The translations under genes were made by a program, and so were the position numbers. Positions 54,264-62,990 of a stretch of DNA of 64,000 nucleotides are shown here, one piece after another. Source of the stretch: Bremerella sp. P1. GTDB taxonomy: Bacteria > Planctomycetota > Planctomycetia > Pirellulales > Pirellulaceae. Location: assembly GCF_028748185.1 (NCBI RefSeq), contig NZ_CP118164.1, positions 3,224,001 to 3,288,000 of the forward strand, written 5' to 3'. Under the pieces are notes generated by a model, which was not told where the DNA came from, searched no databases, and worked only from the letters and a program-made list of their open reading frames with translations. Position 1 is the stretch's first letter; each line of letters opens with the position of its first letter.

Positions 54264-55397
54264 TTGAAACACCCATCGACTTACGCTGCATGTCTTCTCG
54301 TTCTTGGATGCCTCTTCGGAAGCGAATGGACGGGGCATGCCCACGCGCAGATGCAGCCTTGGGCGCAGCGTGATCTTAGCACGCTACCGCGTGAATCAAC
54401 GTATCACCCGATTCAGCGCATTCCACCAACGGAAGTCTTTCCAGGCGGATATCAACTACCGAAATACCCGAAAAATGGTTCGCCGGGCAATCCGCCTGTG
54501 CCGGCTACTCTCGTTTCCGAGAATCCCCCAGAGCTTAGTACGCTTTCGGATGATATCGAGAAACAAGATGCTCTCTACCTGACAGAAGAGGAAGTCTTCT
54601 CGTCGCGTCCGAAATTGAGTCCAGCGAAAGATGGCTTTCTGCAATCGTTGACGATTCAAAGTACCTGGATAGCTGGCAGCGGTGACAATATCGGTATGAC
54701 CGAAGTTAGTGGTAGCGCGACCGTCGGATTTCCAGCCCCAACCCGCGAATCGCCTCTGTTGTTGACGCCTGGTTACGGCATGTACTTTCTGGTCGGTCCC
54801 GATTCGGTCGAGGCGCCGGCAACCCTTTATCAGGCTTATCTCACAACGCGTTGGATGTCGCAGTTGTCGCCGAAATGGGGAACCGTACTGTCGGTCACGC
54901 CTGGCGTTTACAGCGACTTTCAGCGAACTGATAGCAACGCATTTCGCGTTAGCGGCATGGCGATCATGTCCTACCAATGGACCGAATCGATTCAGTTTCT
55001 CTTTGGTGTGGCCTATCTCAATCGTGATGACTATTCCATCTTGCCGGTGGTCGGTTTGGTTTGGACACCTGACGATGACCATCGCCTGGAACTGACCTTC
55101 CCACGTCCTCGCTACTTGCAATTATTCTCGTACGGCGACGGCTATGAGGATTGGTGGTATGTCTCTGGCGAGTTTGGCGGAGGAACTTGGAGCGTAGAAC
55201 ATCCCCTCGGCGAAAACGACTCACTCACCCTAAGCGACTACCGCCTGATCATTGGGATGGAACGCAAAACGGATGGGGGCGGTAAGTCGTTTTTAGAGCT
55301 TGGTTATGTATTCGGCCGTAAGTTCGAATACAAGGATGATCCAGTCGAACTCAACATGAGCGATACGATCATGTTGCGAAGCGGTTGGTGGTATTAA
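54264..55397 (+). CDS. Outer-membrane barrel-like protein (paralog B)
   Basis: 377 residues; start TTG 54264 with GGCGAGG just upstream, overlapping the paralog's terminal region. Signal peptide (ACLLVLGCLFGSEWTGHAHAQ). The barrel-like part parallels paralog A: AYLTTRWMSQLSP, SDFQRTDSNAFRVSG, GVAYLNRDDYSILPVVGLVW, and DWWYVSGEFGGGTWSVE. A tandem gene duplication is evident. The stop codon shares TTAA with the convergent DUF4112 gene. Confidence 0.72.
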   Translation: MKHPSTYAACLLVLGCLFGSEWTGHAHAQMQPWAQRDLSTLPRESTYHPIQRIPPTEVFPGGYQLPKYPKNGSPGNPPVPATLVSENPPELSTLSDDIEKQDALYLTEEEVFSSRPKLSPAKDGFLQSLTIQSTWIAGSGDNIGMTEVSGSATVGFPAPTRESPLLLTPGYGMYFLVGPDSVEAPATLYQAYLTTRWMSQLSPKWGTVLSVTPGVYSDFQRTDSNAFRVSGMAIMSYQWTESIQFLFGVAYLNRDDYSILPVVGLVWTPDDDHRLELTFPRPRYLQLFSYGDGYEDWWYVSGEFGGGTWSVEHPLGENDSLTLSDYRLIIGMERKTDGGGKSFLELGYVFGRKFEYKDDPVELNMSDTIMLRSGWWY

Positions 55398-55855
55398 CGA
55401 CGGTCTGACTGCTTGCTCAATTCTTTCTCGAGCAGCTTCATATTGCGGCGGTTCGCTCGGAACGTGACGTCGAACAGGTCGCCGACCAGCGGAACGAAAC
55501 CGATGATAAAGTCGATCAGGACATTCCACACCATCTTGATTAACGTCCAGCGGCTTGCTCCTAATCGATAGGCTTCCCAAAGGAAGTAAGCCGAGACCGC
55601 CGTTGTCGACGCATCACCGACGATCGGTATTAGGCCGAGCACTGCATCCCAACCGAGTTTAATGTTGGTGCCGGGCAACGCGACGGCATCATCAAACAGA
55701 TGCGCAATCGTTTGAAGTCGCTTGATCAACTTCTCTCGATCTTCTCTCGAAATGGAGTGCTGGACATGCTTGCCCGCCTTCCGAACGGCACTGGGGGTGC
55801 CAGGTCGACGAGGCATCAAGCGGGACGAATTCGGACTCAAATATCGAATATTCAT
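55394..55855 (-). CDS. DUF4112 domain protein
   Basis: 153 residues (ATG 55855; ATG 55816 is a likely alternative). After a basic N-terminus it has the DUF4112 pattern FDDAVALPGTNIKLGWDAVLGLIPIVGD and a second similar half WNVLIDFIIGFVPLVGDLFDVTF, with two hydrophobic helices that may associate with the membrane. Function unknown. Convergent with paralog B; the two stops share TTAA. The 211-nt upstream region to the membrane protein at 56067 holds its promoter. Confidence 0.88.
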   Translation of the reverse strand: MNIRYLSPNSSRLMPRRPGTPSAVRKAGKHVQHSISREDREKLIKRLQTIAHLFDDAVALPGTNIKLGWDAVLGLIPIVGDASTTAVSAYFLWEAYRLGASRWTLIKMVWNVLIDFIIGFVPLVGDLFDVTFRANRRNMKLLEKELSKQSDRR

Positions 55856-56066
55856 GGTTCGTTACCGGGGTTAAAGGTACCGCACGCAAACGTGCTGCTT
55901 TACCTTTTCGCAATCGCTATACCAGTCGCGAGTCAATTGGCAGCGAATCAGAAATGGCTCGGGATCGTTTCGCCTAACCCGTTTTGAATAAACCCTTTGG
56001 GGCATCTATCGATATGATCCAGATTCTCGTAGTGATGTGAATTTCACCGACTTGGCAGGTCGGCAT

Positions 56067-56978
56067 TCACTCTGGCAAAGTTGCGACAATCCCGAGAATG
56101 ACCGCAACGGCGGATGGAATTGCGGCTATCAAGATGACCAGCGTCGCTCGCATTGCGGCAGGGATTCTTTCAGAGAGAAGGGCTCCAAGAACAGCTGCCA
56201 GCAGCGGTCCGGCCATAGGAAGCCAATAGCTAACCAGCGGTACATCGCTCCATGAATTCACCTGGGCGATCAGCAAAATGCCAGCGAGATAGGTAGTTAA
56301 GGTCAGGCCGATACCACCAAGAAGGGAACGTCCAAGAAACAGTCCCACGACAACTAACCCTAATGACGCGCCAAAAGTCAGACCGGCTACCTGGGCGAAT
56401 CTCAAGCTTTCCGAAATCGCGACGATCGCTGTGGCCGCGAGACAGGTGCCCAGCCAAACCACGGCGAATGGCCAGCGACTGCTCTCAGAAGAGAGATCGG
56501 TTGCGATCGAGACGACCGCAACGCCGACGCACCAGCATAAGAGATAGGGGACGTACGGAGGGGAAAGGTCTTCCCAAGTTGGCATCAGTAGATAGCCAAC
56601 TCCGGCAGCAACCGCCGCATAGATAACGGGAAGCACAGCAAGGCGAATCAGAGCCGAGTTCCCCAACACGCCGACTGTGGCTGCCGCAAACGTGGCGATG
56701 GCAATTCCGATGGGCAGCCACTCGTAGTGGGCATCCGGGATCCAAGGGCCCAGATTCAGCATGAAGTATCCGACTGCGGCCCCTGCCACCAACGGCAGCG
56801 AGGTCTCAAGGGGCGTGACGCGAGGATTCGCCTCGGATGTCGTCTCTTGAGAGTCGACATCGTTCTTGTCCCCAGAGCTGAATGGTCGGGAGATCCAGAA
56901 GAACACCAAGCGGAGCCCGGCCGCTATGAGTAGCGGTGCGGCGAGGCCCCAAAGTAAGTCATTCCAAGAGAATGGCAT
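56067..56978 (-). CDS. Polytopic membrane protein of unknown function
   Basis: 303 residues with about eight transmembrane helices and no recognised domain. Loop residues such as SSESSRWPF and the start SWNDLLWGL-type do not identify a family. It starts 6 nt after the YceI-like lipoprotein gene and is likely cotranscribed with it, so a link to lipid or isoprenoid-related membrane processes is conceivable but only a guess. Confidence 0.72.
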   Translation of the reverse strand: MPFSWNDLLWGLAAPLLIAAGLRLVFFWISRPFSSGDKNDVDSQETTSEANPRVTPLETSLPLVAGAAVGYFMLNLGPWIPDAHYEWLPIGIAIATFAAATVGVLGNSALIRLAVLPVIYAAVAAGVGYLLMPTWEDLSPPYVPYLLCWCVGVAVVSIATDLSSESSRWPFAVVWLGTCLAATAIVAISESLRFAQVAGLTFGASLGLVVVGLFLGRSLLGGIGLTLTTYLAGILLIAQVNSWSDVPLVSYWLPMAGPLLAAVLGALLSERIPAAMRATLVILIAAIPSAVAVILGIVATLPE

Positions 56979-56984
56979 GTTCGC

Positions 56985-58019
56985 TTATTTGCCAACCTTG
57001 ATGGTCATGGTCACGTCTTCGTGAACGTTGTCCGTTCCGTAGTCCATGCCAAAGTCCACACGGTTGATGACAAACTCGGCGTCCATAGCAATGTCTTTGC
57101 CGACCTTCACCTTGGCAGGGAAGCTGATCGACTTGGTTTCGCCCAGCAAGGTCAAGTCGCCAGTGACCTTGGCGGTACCGTCTTCGCCGGTCTCGATCGA
57201 CTTGGAAACGAACTTCGCTTCCGGGCTTTCACGAACGTCGAAGAAGTCGGGGCTCTTCAGATGATTCGTTAGTTTCTCAATTTCCGTCTCCAGCGATGCG
57301 GTATCGATGACAACAGTAACCTCAGTCAGCTTGCCATCGGCGGCCTGGGCCACGCCGTTGAACTTACCGAACTTTCCGGTGCGTGGATCAGGTTTGTCAC
57401 CTTTGTGTGTGCCCACGAACTGAATCAATGTGTTGTCAGGCGTCAGCTTCACTTCTACGGGGCCGCTTGCTTCCACGGCGACGGTCGCGGTTTCCTCGGC
57501 AGGCTTCTTCATCTCGGCACCTTCTTCAGGAGCCGGTTTCTCAGCAGGCTTTTCTTCAGCGGCGGGCTCTTCAGTCGCCGTCTCTTCTGCGGGCTTCTCC
57601 TTCGGTGCTGCTTCTTCCGCTGGCTTGTCCGTCAGCCCTTCAACTTCATCGGCTGGGGTTGGTTGAGCGGCGGCTTCAGGATTGACTTCTTCCGTCTTCA
57701 TTTCTTCTTTAGGAGCTTCCGGCGCCGGGGCTGGCTCTTCCTTGGGCGTCTCCATTGGAGGCGCTGGTTCCTCCTTAGGCGTTTCCATCGGAGGTGCCGG
57801 CTCTTCGGTTTTCATCTCCGGCTTTTCTTCTGGGGCAGGAGCAACTTCTTCGGCGGGCTCCTCTTTCACGACCGGTGGCGGAATTGTTTCGTTAGTAACA
57901 GCCGGGGCAGCCGTTTCATTCGTGCCGGGCGTACCGCCTGTGCCACTACCGCCAGTCGGTGGCTTGCAGCCGGTACAAGCAATCGCTGCGACCAAAACGA
58001 AACCTAGAAATCGCATCAT
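56985..58019 (-). CDS. YceI-family lipoprotein with long acidic repeat linker
   Basis: 344 residues. Signal with lipobox ending A-C-T-G-C at residue 18, so it is a lipoprotein. Residues ~30-185 are a low-complexity Pro/Glu/Ala/Lys linker with an 11-residue tandem repeat; residues ~190-344 are a YceI domain (LIQFVGTHKGD, VVIDTASLETE, FKSPDFFDVRE, VNRVDFGMDYG), which binds isoprenoid-type lipids in other bacteria. The linker likely spans from the membrane to the cell wall. The next gene downstream is the membrane protein at 56067, 6 nt away. Confidence 0.88.
   Translation of the reverse strand: MMRFLGFVLVAAIACTGCKPPTGGSGTGGTPGTNETAAPAVTNETIPPPVVKEEPAEEVAPAPEEKPEMKTEEPAPPMETPKEEPAPPMETPKEEPAPAPEAPKEEMKTEEVNPEAAAQPTPADEVEGLTDKPAEEAAPKEKPAEETATEEPAAEEKPAEKPAPEEGAEMKKPAEETATVAVEASGPVEVKLTPDNTLIQFVGTHKGDKPDPRTGKFGKFNGVAQAADGKLTEVTVVIDTASLETEIEKLTNHLKSPDFFDVRESPEAKFVSKSIETGEDGTAKVTGDLTLLGETKSISFPAKVKVGKDIAMDAEFVINRVDFGMDYGTDNVHEDVTMTIKVGK
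57733..57798 (-). repeat. Tandem 33-bp repeat in the YceI lipoprotein linker
   Basis: Two adjacent 33-bp units (57733-57765 and 57766-57798), differing at about seven positions; the differences are nearly all synonymous, so both encode APPMETPKEEP. The pattern suggests expansion by slippage and then selection on the peptide. Confidence 0.7.
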
Positions 58020-58159
58020 CGTATTCTCCTTGATGTCTTGGGTGTGTGTTGGGGCCTTGGGCGGACGCTAAGAACGAGATCATCTAGGGTGTGCAGACAA
58101 AGCCAGGCTTTTGTCACTTGTCATTAAACCATACGTCCGGGACGGTTTCCATTTTTCGT

Positions 58160-60199
58160 TCATGTTGCTAAGTATTCGGAGGCACTTACCGGAGCGTTGC
58201 ACTGGAAGTTCTCGCAAACATAGACGGTCGGCTGGCCATCCAGCGGAGATTTGCCTGATACCATCGGCTGTAACTTGGCACCCAGGTCTTCTCCTTCAAT
58301 CGCCAGCACGAACAGCGTGTTGGGCTGATACCGATGGTGAATCGCTCGGAGAAGTTCGTCACAAGAGGCACGGTCCGCAGCGGCAATCACGACCTCCGAA
58401 CCGGGCTGCTGTAGGTAGTCGTAGGCGATCAATAGCTGGCCTGCGGCGATTGGATGCTTCTGCAAGACATCGGCTGCCGCCGACATCGTTTCCTTTGCCA
58501 ACTGCAGGTACTTTTCATTACTCAGCAGCTTTCCAAGTTTTGCCAGGACCAATGCCGCAACTCCATTGCCGCTGGGTACGCTGTGGTCATAGAAGTCCTT
58601 GTTGCGGGCAATCAACTGCTCATGGTCGTCGGCGGTATAGAAGAACCCACCTGACTCCTTGTCATAGAAATGCTCGATCGCGGTGTCGATCAGTTGCTGC
58701 GAGTGCTCCAACCATTTTGTATCGAATGTAGCTTCGTACAAAGCGAACATGGCCGAGGCTAGATACGAGTAATCATCAAGATAGCCAGGCAGCTTGGCGT
58801 GGCCGTGTCGATAGGTATGCAGCAACCGACCGGCTTTGTCAGTCATCTGCTCAAGCACAAACGTTGCGGCCTTCTTCGCGGCGTCAATGTACACTTCGTT
58901 TTGGAACGTTGCCCCTGCTTTCGCAAACGCCTCAATCATCAGGCCATTCCAGCTGGCGAGGATCTTGTCATCCTTGCCGGGGCGTATTCGCTTGCAGCGT
59001 GCGTTGAACAGCACTTCCCGGGCCTGCCGCATTTCGTTACGAAGCTCATCTTCGGTCGTGCCAAGGTCTTGGGCGTACTGGGCAATCGACTTCTTCAGCC
59101 GTGGGATACTGTGTCCTTCGAAGTTGCCTGACTCGGTGATGTCGTACACTTGGCGAAAACGCTGAGCCACGACAGGATCGCCCAGCAACTTGTCGACTTC
59201 TTCTGGGGACCAGACGTAGAACTTGCCTTCCTCCCCTTCACTGTCGGCATCTTCGGTGCTGTGAAAGCCGCCTTGCTCGTCGGTCATGTCCCGCAAGATG
59301 TAGTCGCACGACTCCTTCACGACGCGAGCATAATTTTCGTTCTTCGTCAGACGATACGCATCGACGTAGTTGGCAATCAGCAGGGCGTTGTCATACAGCA
59401 TCTTCTCGAAGTGAGGAACGAGCCAGTACTCGTCGACGCTGTAGCGAGCGAAGCCCCCACCGAGATGATCGTAGATGCCCCCCATCGCCATTTTGTCGAG
59501 CGTCGTGGTAACCATCGGCAGCAGCTGTTCGTTCCTAGTCTCGGCGAAATGCCGCATCAGCAGATCGATGTTCATCGTATGGGGGAACTTCGGAGCCGAA
59601 CCAAAACCACCATGCTTGGGGTCGAACGACTGTTCCATTTGCCGAACGGCCATGCTGACTCGGCCTGGGGGAATCTCGGTGGATTCTGCCGAACCAAGGC
59701 CAATCCTTTGCAGACGCTCGGTGAGAAGACGTGACTGCTGCAGTGCTACCTCCCGGCGGTTCTCCCAGGCATCGACCACCGCGCGAAGAACTTGATCGAA
59801 GCCAGGCATGCCCCGGCCGGCCGTTGGGGGCCAATACGTCCCGCCGAAAAATGGCATCAATTCAGGCGTCAGGAAAACCGACATTGGCCAGCCGCCGTGC
59901 CCCGTAAGGAGTTGCACGGCATTCATGTAGATTTGGTCGAGATCAGGGCGTTCTTCGCGGTCGACCTTGATGCTCACGAAGTGCTCGTTCAGGTAGTCGG
60001 CAATCTCCTGCGACTCGAAGCTCTCGTGCTCCATCACATGGCACCAATGACACGCTGAATAGCCAATCGATAGGAAAATGGGTTTCTCTTCCTGTTTCGA
60101 CTTCTCCAGCGCTTCCTGCCCCCAGGGATGCCAGTGGACAGGGTTATTGGCGTGCTGCAGGAGATAGGGACTCGTTTCGTGAGCGAGACGGTTCGGCAT
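58160..60199 (-). CDS. Thioredoxin-domain protein of the YyaL/SSP411 (DUF255) family
   Basis: 679 residues. N-terminal thioredoxin-like domain with C50-HW-C53 in [17 protein letters not shown], then an (α/α)6-barrel-like domain with the conserved [14 protein letters not shown] and [13 protein letters not shown] regions. Bacterial relatives of human SPATA20 have unclear function. The gene ends at 58160 after panB (starts 60199, 53 nt below panB end) and may be an operon partner of panB. Confidence 0.9.
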   Translation of the reverse strand: MPNRLAHETSPYLLQHANNPVHWHPWGQEALEKSKQEEKPIFLSIGYSACHWCHVMEHESFESQEIADYLNEHFVSIKVDREERPDLDQIYMNAVQLLTGHGGWPMSVFLTPELMPFFGGTYWPPTAGRGMPGFDQVLRAVVDAWENRREVALQQSRLLTERLQRIGLGSAESTEIPPGRVSMAVRQMEQSFDPKHGGFGSAPKFPHTMNIDLLMRHFAETRNEQLLPMVTTTLDKMAMGGIYDHLGGGFARYSVDEYWLVPHFEKMLYDNALLIANYVDAYRLTKNENYARVVKESCDYILRDMTDEQGGFHSTEDADSEGEEGKFYVWSPEEVDKLLGDPVVAQRFRQVYDITESGNFEGHSIPRLKKSIAQYAQDLGTTEDELRNEMRQAREVLFNARCKRIRPGKDDKILASWNGLMIEAFAKAGATFQNEVYIDAAKKAATFVLEQMTDKAGRLLHTYRHGHAKLPGYLDDYSYLASAMFALYEATFDTKWLEHSQQLIDTAIEHFYDKESGGFFYTADDHEQLIARNKDFYDHSVPSGNGVAALVLAKLGKLLSNEKYLQLAKETMSAAADVLQKHPIAAGQLLIAYDYLQQPGSEVVIAAADRASCDELLRAIHHRYQPNTLFVLAIEGEDLGAKLQPMVSGKSPLDGQPTVYVCENFQCNAPVSASEYLAT

Positions 60200-60252
60200 G
60201 ATCCGGGTTCCTTCGCGCGACGAACCGCCGCACTGTGCGAGGAGCGATTGAT

Positions 60253-61062
60253 TTAGCGAAACGAATGTGCCTGGTCAGGGAATTCGCCAGACTGGACGTC
60301 TTCGCAGAATTGGCGAACGGCATCGGTAACGGACTGGCGAATATTGGCGTACTGTTTGACGAACTTCGGTACGTGCCCTTCGGTCAATCCGATCATGTCA
60401 TTAAGAACGAGAACTTGCCCGTCGCAAGACTTGCCGGCTCCGATGCCGATCGTCGGAATGTCCAACATCTTGGAAATTTCTGCGGCGTCATCTTGAGGAA
60501 TGCATTCCAGCACAATACTGAATGCCCCGGCATCCGCAGCGGACTTGGCATCGTGGATCAATCGTTCCCGATCTCGCTGCACACGATAGCCGCCCATTTG
60601 ATGTACCAGTTGCGGTCGCAGGCCAATATGCGCCATAACCGGGATACCGGCGTTGACCAGTCCCGAAATCACCTCGGCCTGATCCGCGCCTCCTTCCAGT
60701 TTGACGGCCTGGGCACCCGTTTCTTTGAGAATACGGCCAGCGTTGCGAATGGCTTCGTAGACACCCAAAAGGTTTGAGGGAAACGGCATATCGACGATGA
60801 CCAGTGCATTGTTGACTGCGCGGGTAACCATCTCGGCGTGGTAAATCATCTCGTCCAGCGTGACGGGAATCGTCGAGTCGTGTCCCTGCACCACCATCGA
60901 CAAGGTATCCCCGACCAAGATGGCGTCGACCCCGGCCTGATCGACCAAGCTGGCCATGGGATAGTCATATGCCGTTAGTACAGTAAGCTTTTTGCCCTCG
61001 GCCTTGCGGCTAACAAATTGGGGAACGGTCAATCGGGATTTGCCGCGTGGGGGTGTGGACAT
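60253..61062 (-). CDS. panB: 3-methyl-2-oxobutanoate hydroxymethyltransferase
   Basis: 269 residues, family length. [29 protein letters not shown] and VIVDMPFPS are the Mg2+/ketoisovalerate site; [17 protein letters not shown] and IGIGAG follow in the normal order. It makes ketopantoate from 2-oxoisovalerate and methylene-tetrahydrofolate, the first committed step of pantothenate/CoA synthesis. panC and panD are not in the window. It precedes the YyaL-type gene on the same strand. Confidence 0.97.
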   Translation of the reverse strand: MSTPPRGKSRLTVPQFVSRKAEGKKLTVLTAYDYPMASLVDQAGVDAILVGDTLSMVVQGHDSTIPVTLDEMIYHAEMVTRAVNNALVIVDMPFPSNLLGVYEAIRNAGRILKETGAQAVKLEGGADQAEVISGLVNAGIPVMAHIGLRPQLVHQMGGYRVQRDRERLIHDAKSAADAGAFSIVLECIPQDDAAEISKMLDIPTIGIGAGKSCDGQVLVLNDMIGLTEGHVPKFVKQYANIRQSVTDAVRQFCEDVQSGEFPDQAHSFR

Positions 61063-61352
61063 GGGCCTAAGCCTTTCCTGGGTGCAAGTGTCGAGCCAGT
61101 CAGTACTTATTTTCTCTGTTAGTTACCTTAGCGGCAACCAGTGACTAACACTGTTGGGCAACGCAAAGACGGATAAGACCCCTCTGATGCCAGACTCTTC
61201 TTGCAAGTGCCACTTGCCACTGGACGGCTGACTTCGATCACCCTTGCGAAAGGTCTTACAGGAAAAAATTGGAATTTTCCTCGGCCAACCGTTATCCTTA
61301 GAGACACAGCAGCCTTCCATGCGCTTCCCACCGCAACAATTTCAGGACTCCC

Positions 61353-62174
61353 ATGCATCGCCAAATTGCTCGCTTCCTAGCGGCCGCTTCCTTTTCACTG
61401 GCCGTGTTAGTTCTCTCGCTTCCTGCTCATGCTCAAAACCCCAATCAGCCTCAACAGGGAATGCCGAACTTCAATGGACGGCCTGGTCAGAAGCAGGAAC
61501 GTACAAACTTGACCGGCACGCTCACCGCTGCTCAGGCACCGCTGATCAAGCTGAAGCCTGAGAAGGGGAACCAGGAATGGACCATTCGCGTCGATTCGAA
61601 GCCTGAAGAAATCATCGTGCGCGGCGAAGCGGAAAAAGGTTGGGTTCGCCCTGGTATGTTCGTCCACTTCGAGGCCACGCTCGATAAGAAAGGCGTCGGC
61701 CAATCCGCGGTAAGCCAAGTGAGTGTCTTCACTCCCACACCTCAGCTAGAACTGGGTGTGACTGAGCAAGCTGCCCTGCCAGATTTTTCGTCAGCCGGCT
61801 CGGAAGAGGCGACCGAAAGCACTGGTGAAGAAGTCGCCAAGTACACGGTCGTTGGTCGCCTGTCTGGTGTAGCACGTGATGGTAAATGGAGCGTGACTGC
61901 TGGCAAAGCCAAGGTGACTGTTGAAGTGGCTGAAGACGCTAAGATCAGCGTAGAGCTGCCTGACCCACGGTTGATTCGCATAGGCGATACGGTCAAGGGA
62001 ACGGTCTACTATTACAACCAAGGCGTTGGCGTCTTGCGGGGAGACGTGGAAGTAGAAGCCGCCGAGCCCTTTGCCGCTCCGGAAGATCCTCGCGATGCCC
62101 GCCGCAACCGCCGCACCCGAGAAAAAGACGCCCCAGCCAACCCAGCTGAGGCCAAGAGTATTTTTGATATGTAG
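61353..62174 (+). CDS. Secreted protein with two OB-like repeats, unknown
   Basis: 273 residues; AGGA eight bases before ATG 61353. Signal peptide (AASFSLAVLVLSLPAHAQ). Two similar β-rich modules, LTGTLTAAQAPLIKLKPEKG and VVGRLSGVARDGKWSVTAGKA, each followed by R-x-GD/RPGM and a VHFEATL- or KGTVYY-type strand, suggesting duplicated OB-like folds. Function unknown. It ends in a strong terminator and the next gene is transcribed separately. Confidence 0.6.
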   Translation: MHRQIARFLAAASFSLAVLVLSLPAHAQNPNQPQQGMPNFNGRPGQKQERTNLTGTLTAAQAPLIKLKPEKGNQEWTIRVDSKPEEIIVRGEAEKGWVRPGMFVHFEATLDKKGVGQSAVSQVSVFTPTPQLELGVTEQAALPDFSSAGSEEATESTGEEVAKYTVVGRLSGVARDGKWSVTAGKAKVTVEVAEDAKISVELPDPRLIRIGDTVKGTVYYYNQGVGVLRGDVEVEAAEPFAAPEDPRDARRNRRTREKDAPANPAEAKSIFDM

Positions 62175-62216
62175 TAACCGCCGAACACTCAACAGTGTCT
62201 CGACGGTGAACCGGGA

Positions 62217-62239
62217 GGGGAGGTCCATGTGACCTTCCC
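62217..62239 (+). terminator. Terminator after the gene at 61353
   Basis: GGGGAGGTC 62217-62225 pairs with GACCTTCCC 62231-62239 (one G-U), loop CATGT, then seven T residues. Strong Rho-independent form. Confidence 0.88.
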
Positions 62240-62370
62240 TTTTTTTATTGCCTTTGAGTGATTGCTGGTCCCATTGAGATTGCCATCGAAATCGTTGCGA
62301 TTGCCAGCCCAATCGCTTATCTTGTCGCGAGGATCTGATCTTCTAATCTTTTCAACTCTTCGGCAGATCT

Positions 62371-62940
62371 GTGATGAACGCGCGATTTTTACGAGCCGCT
62401 TTCATTTTGTTCGTGGTGCTCGGCGGCCTCCTCGTGTACGGCATCCTCCGACCCTTTGATGGCGACGAGCAAGTAAGTATCGGCGATCACACGTTGACTT
62501 CCCATCGAGCAAAGGTGATCGATCGGGGAGAAGCAGATACGCAGGACGTTGTTGTTCAGCCAAGTCCTGAGTTCTTGATTGAGTACGCGTTCGGTGACGG
62601 ATTGCAAGGCTTCAATATTCTTCGAATCAATGCGGATGGCACCGGAGAGTACAACTACTGGGATCAAGCATCGGAGTCGACCCGCCAGAAGAAGTTGACG
62701 TTCGAGTTGTCGCCAGCTGAGTTAGAAGAGGTCTGCGGCAAGCTGAATGAGTCAGGATTCATGGCGTTGGCCAGCGAGTATCGCGGAGACGTGCCGGATG
62801 GTACGCAGATTGCCATCACCGTAGTAACGGAGAACGTCGAGAAAGAGGTCTACTGTGACAATCACTTTCCGGTGGCAGTCGTCGCCGTAGCGGACTATCT
62901 TGAGAAAGAAGTCATCCAGCCCAATCGCACGAGCTCCTAG
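62371..62940 (+). CDS. Small membrane-anchored protein, unknown
   Basis: 189 residues; GTG 62371 or ATG 62374. Residues ~6-25 (FLRAAFILFVVLGGLLVYGIL) form an N-terminal anchor; the rest is soluble and β-rich, with FEILRINADGTGEYNYWDQ-like and ITVVTENVEKEVYCDNH segments but no domain I recognise. It sits between the terminator at 62217 and the sulfatase gene at 62991, 50 nt upstream of the latter. Confidence 0.6.
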   Translation: MMNARFLRAAFILFVVLGGLLVYGILRPFDGDEQVSIGDHTLTSHRAKVIDRGEADTQDVVVQPSPEFLIEYAFGDGLQGFNILRINADGTGEYNYWDQASESTRQKKLTFELSPAELEEVCGKLNESGFMALASEYRGDVPDGTQIAITVVTENVEKEVYCDNHFPVAVVAVADYLEKEVIQPNRTSS

Positions 62941-62990
62941 TTTGCTCGCTCCTCATCCCCAAAAACTCCCGCCGGTAAAGGTGCCCTGCC

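Noticed and set aside
57405-58007. 200-codon frame opposite the YceI lipoprotein linker
   Set aside because: Low-complexity mirror of the Glu/Pro/Ala-rich repeat linker.
61261-61280. A/T-rich inverted repeat GGAAAAAATT-GG-AATTTTCC before the gene at 61353
   Set aside because: Imperfect, low complexity; too weak to call an operator.
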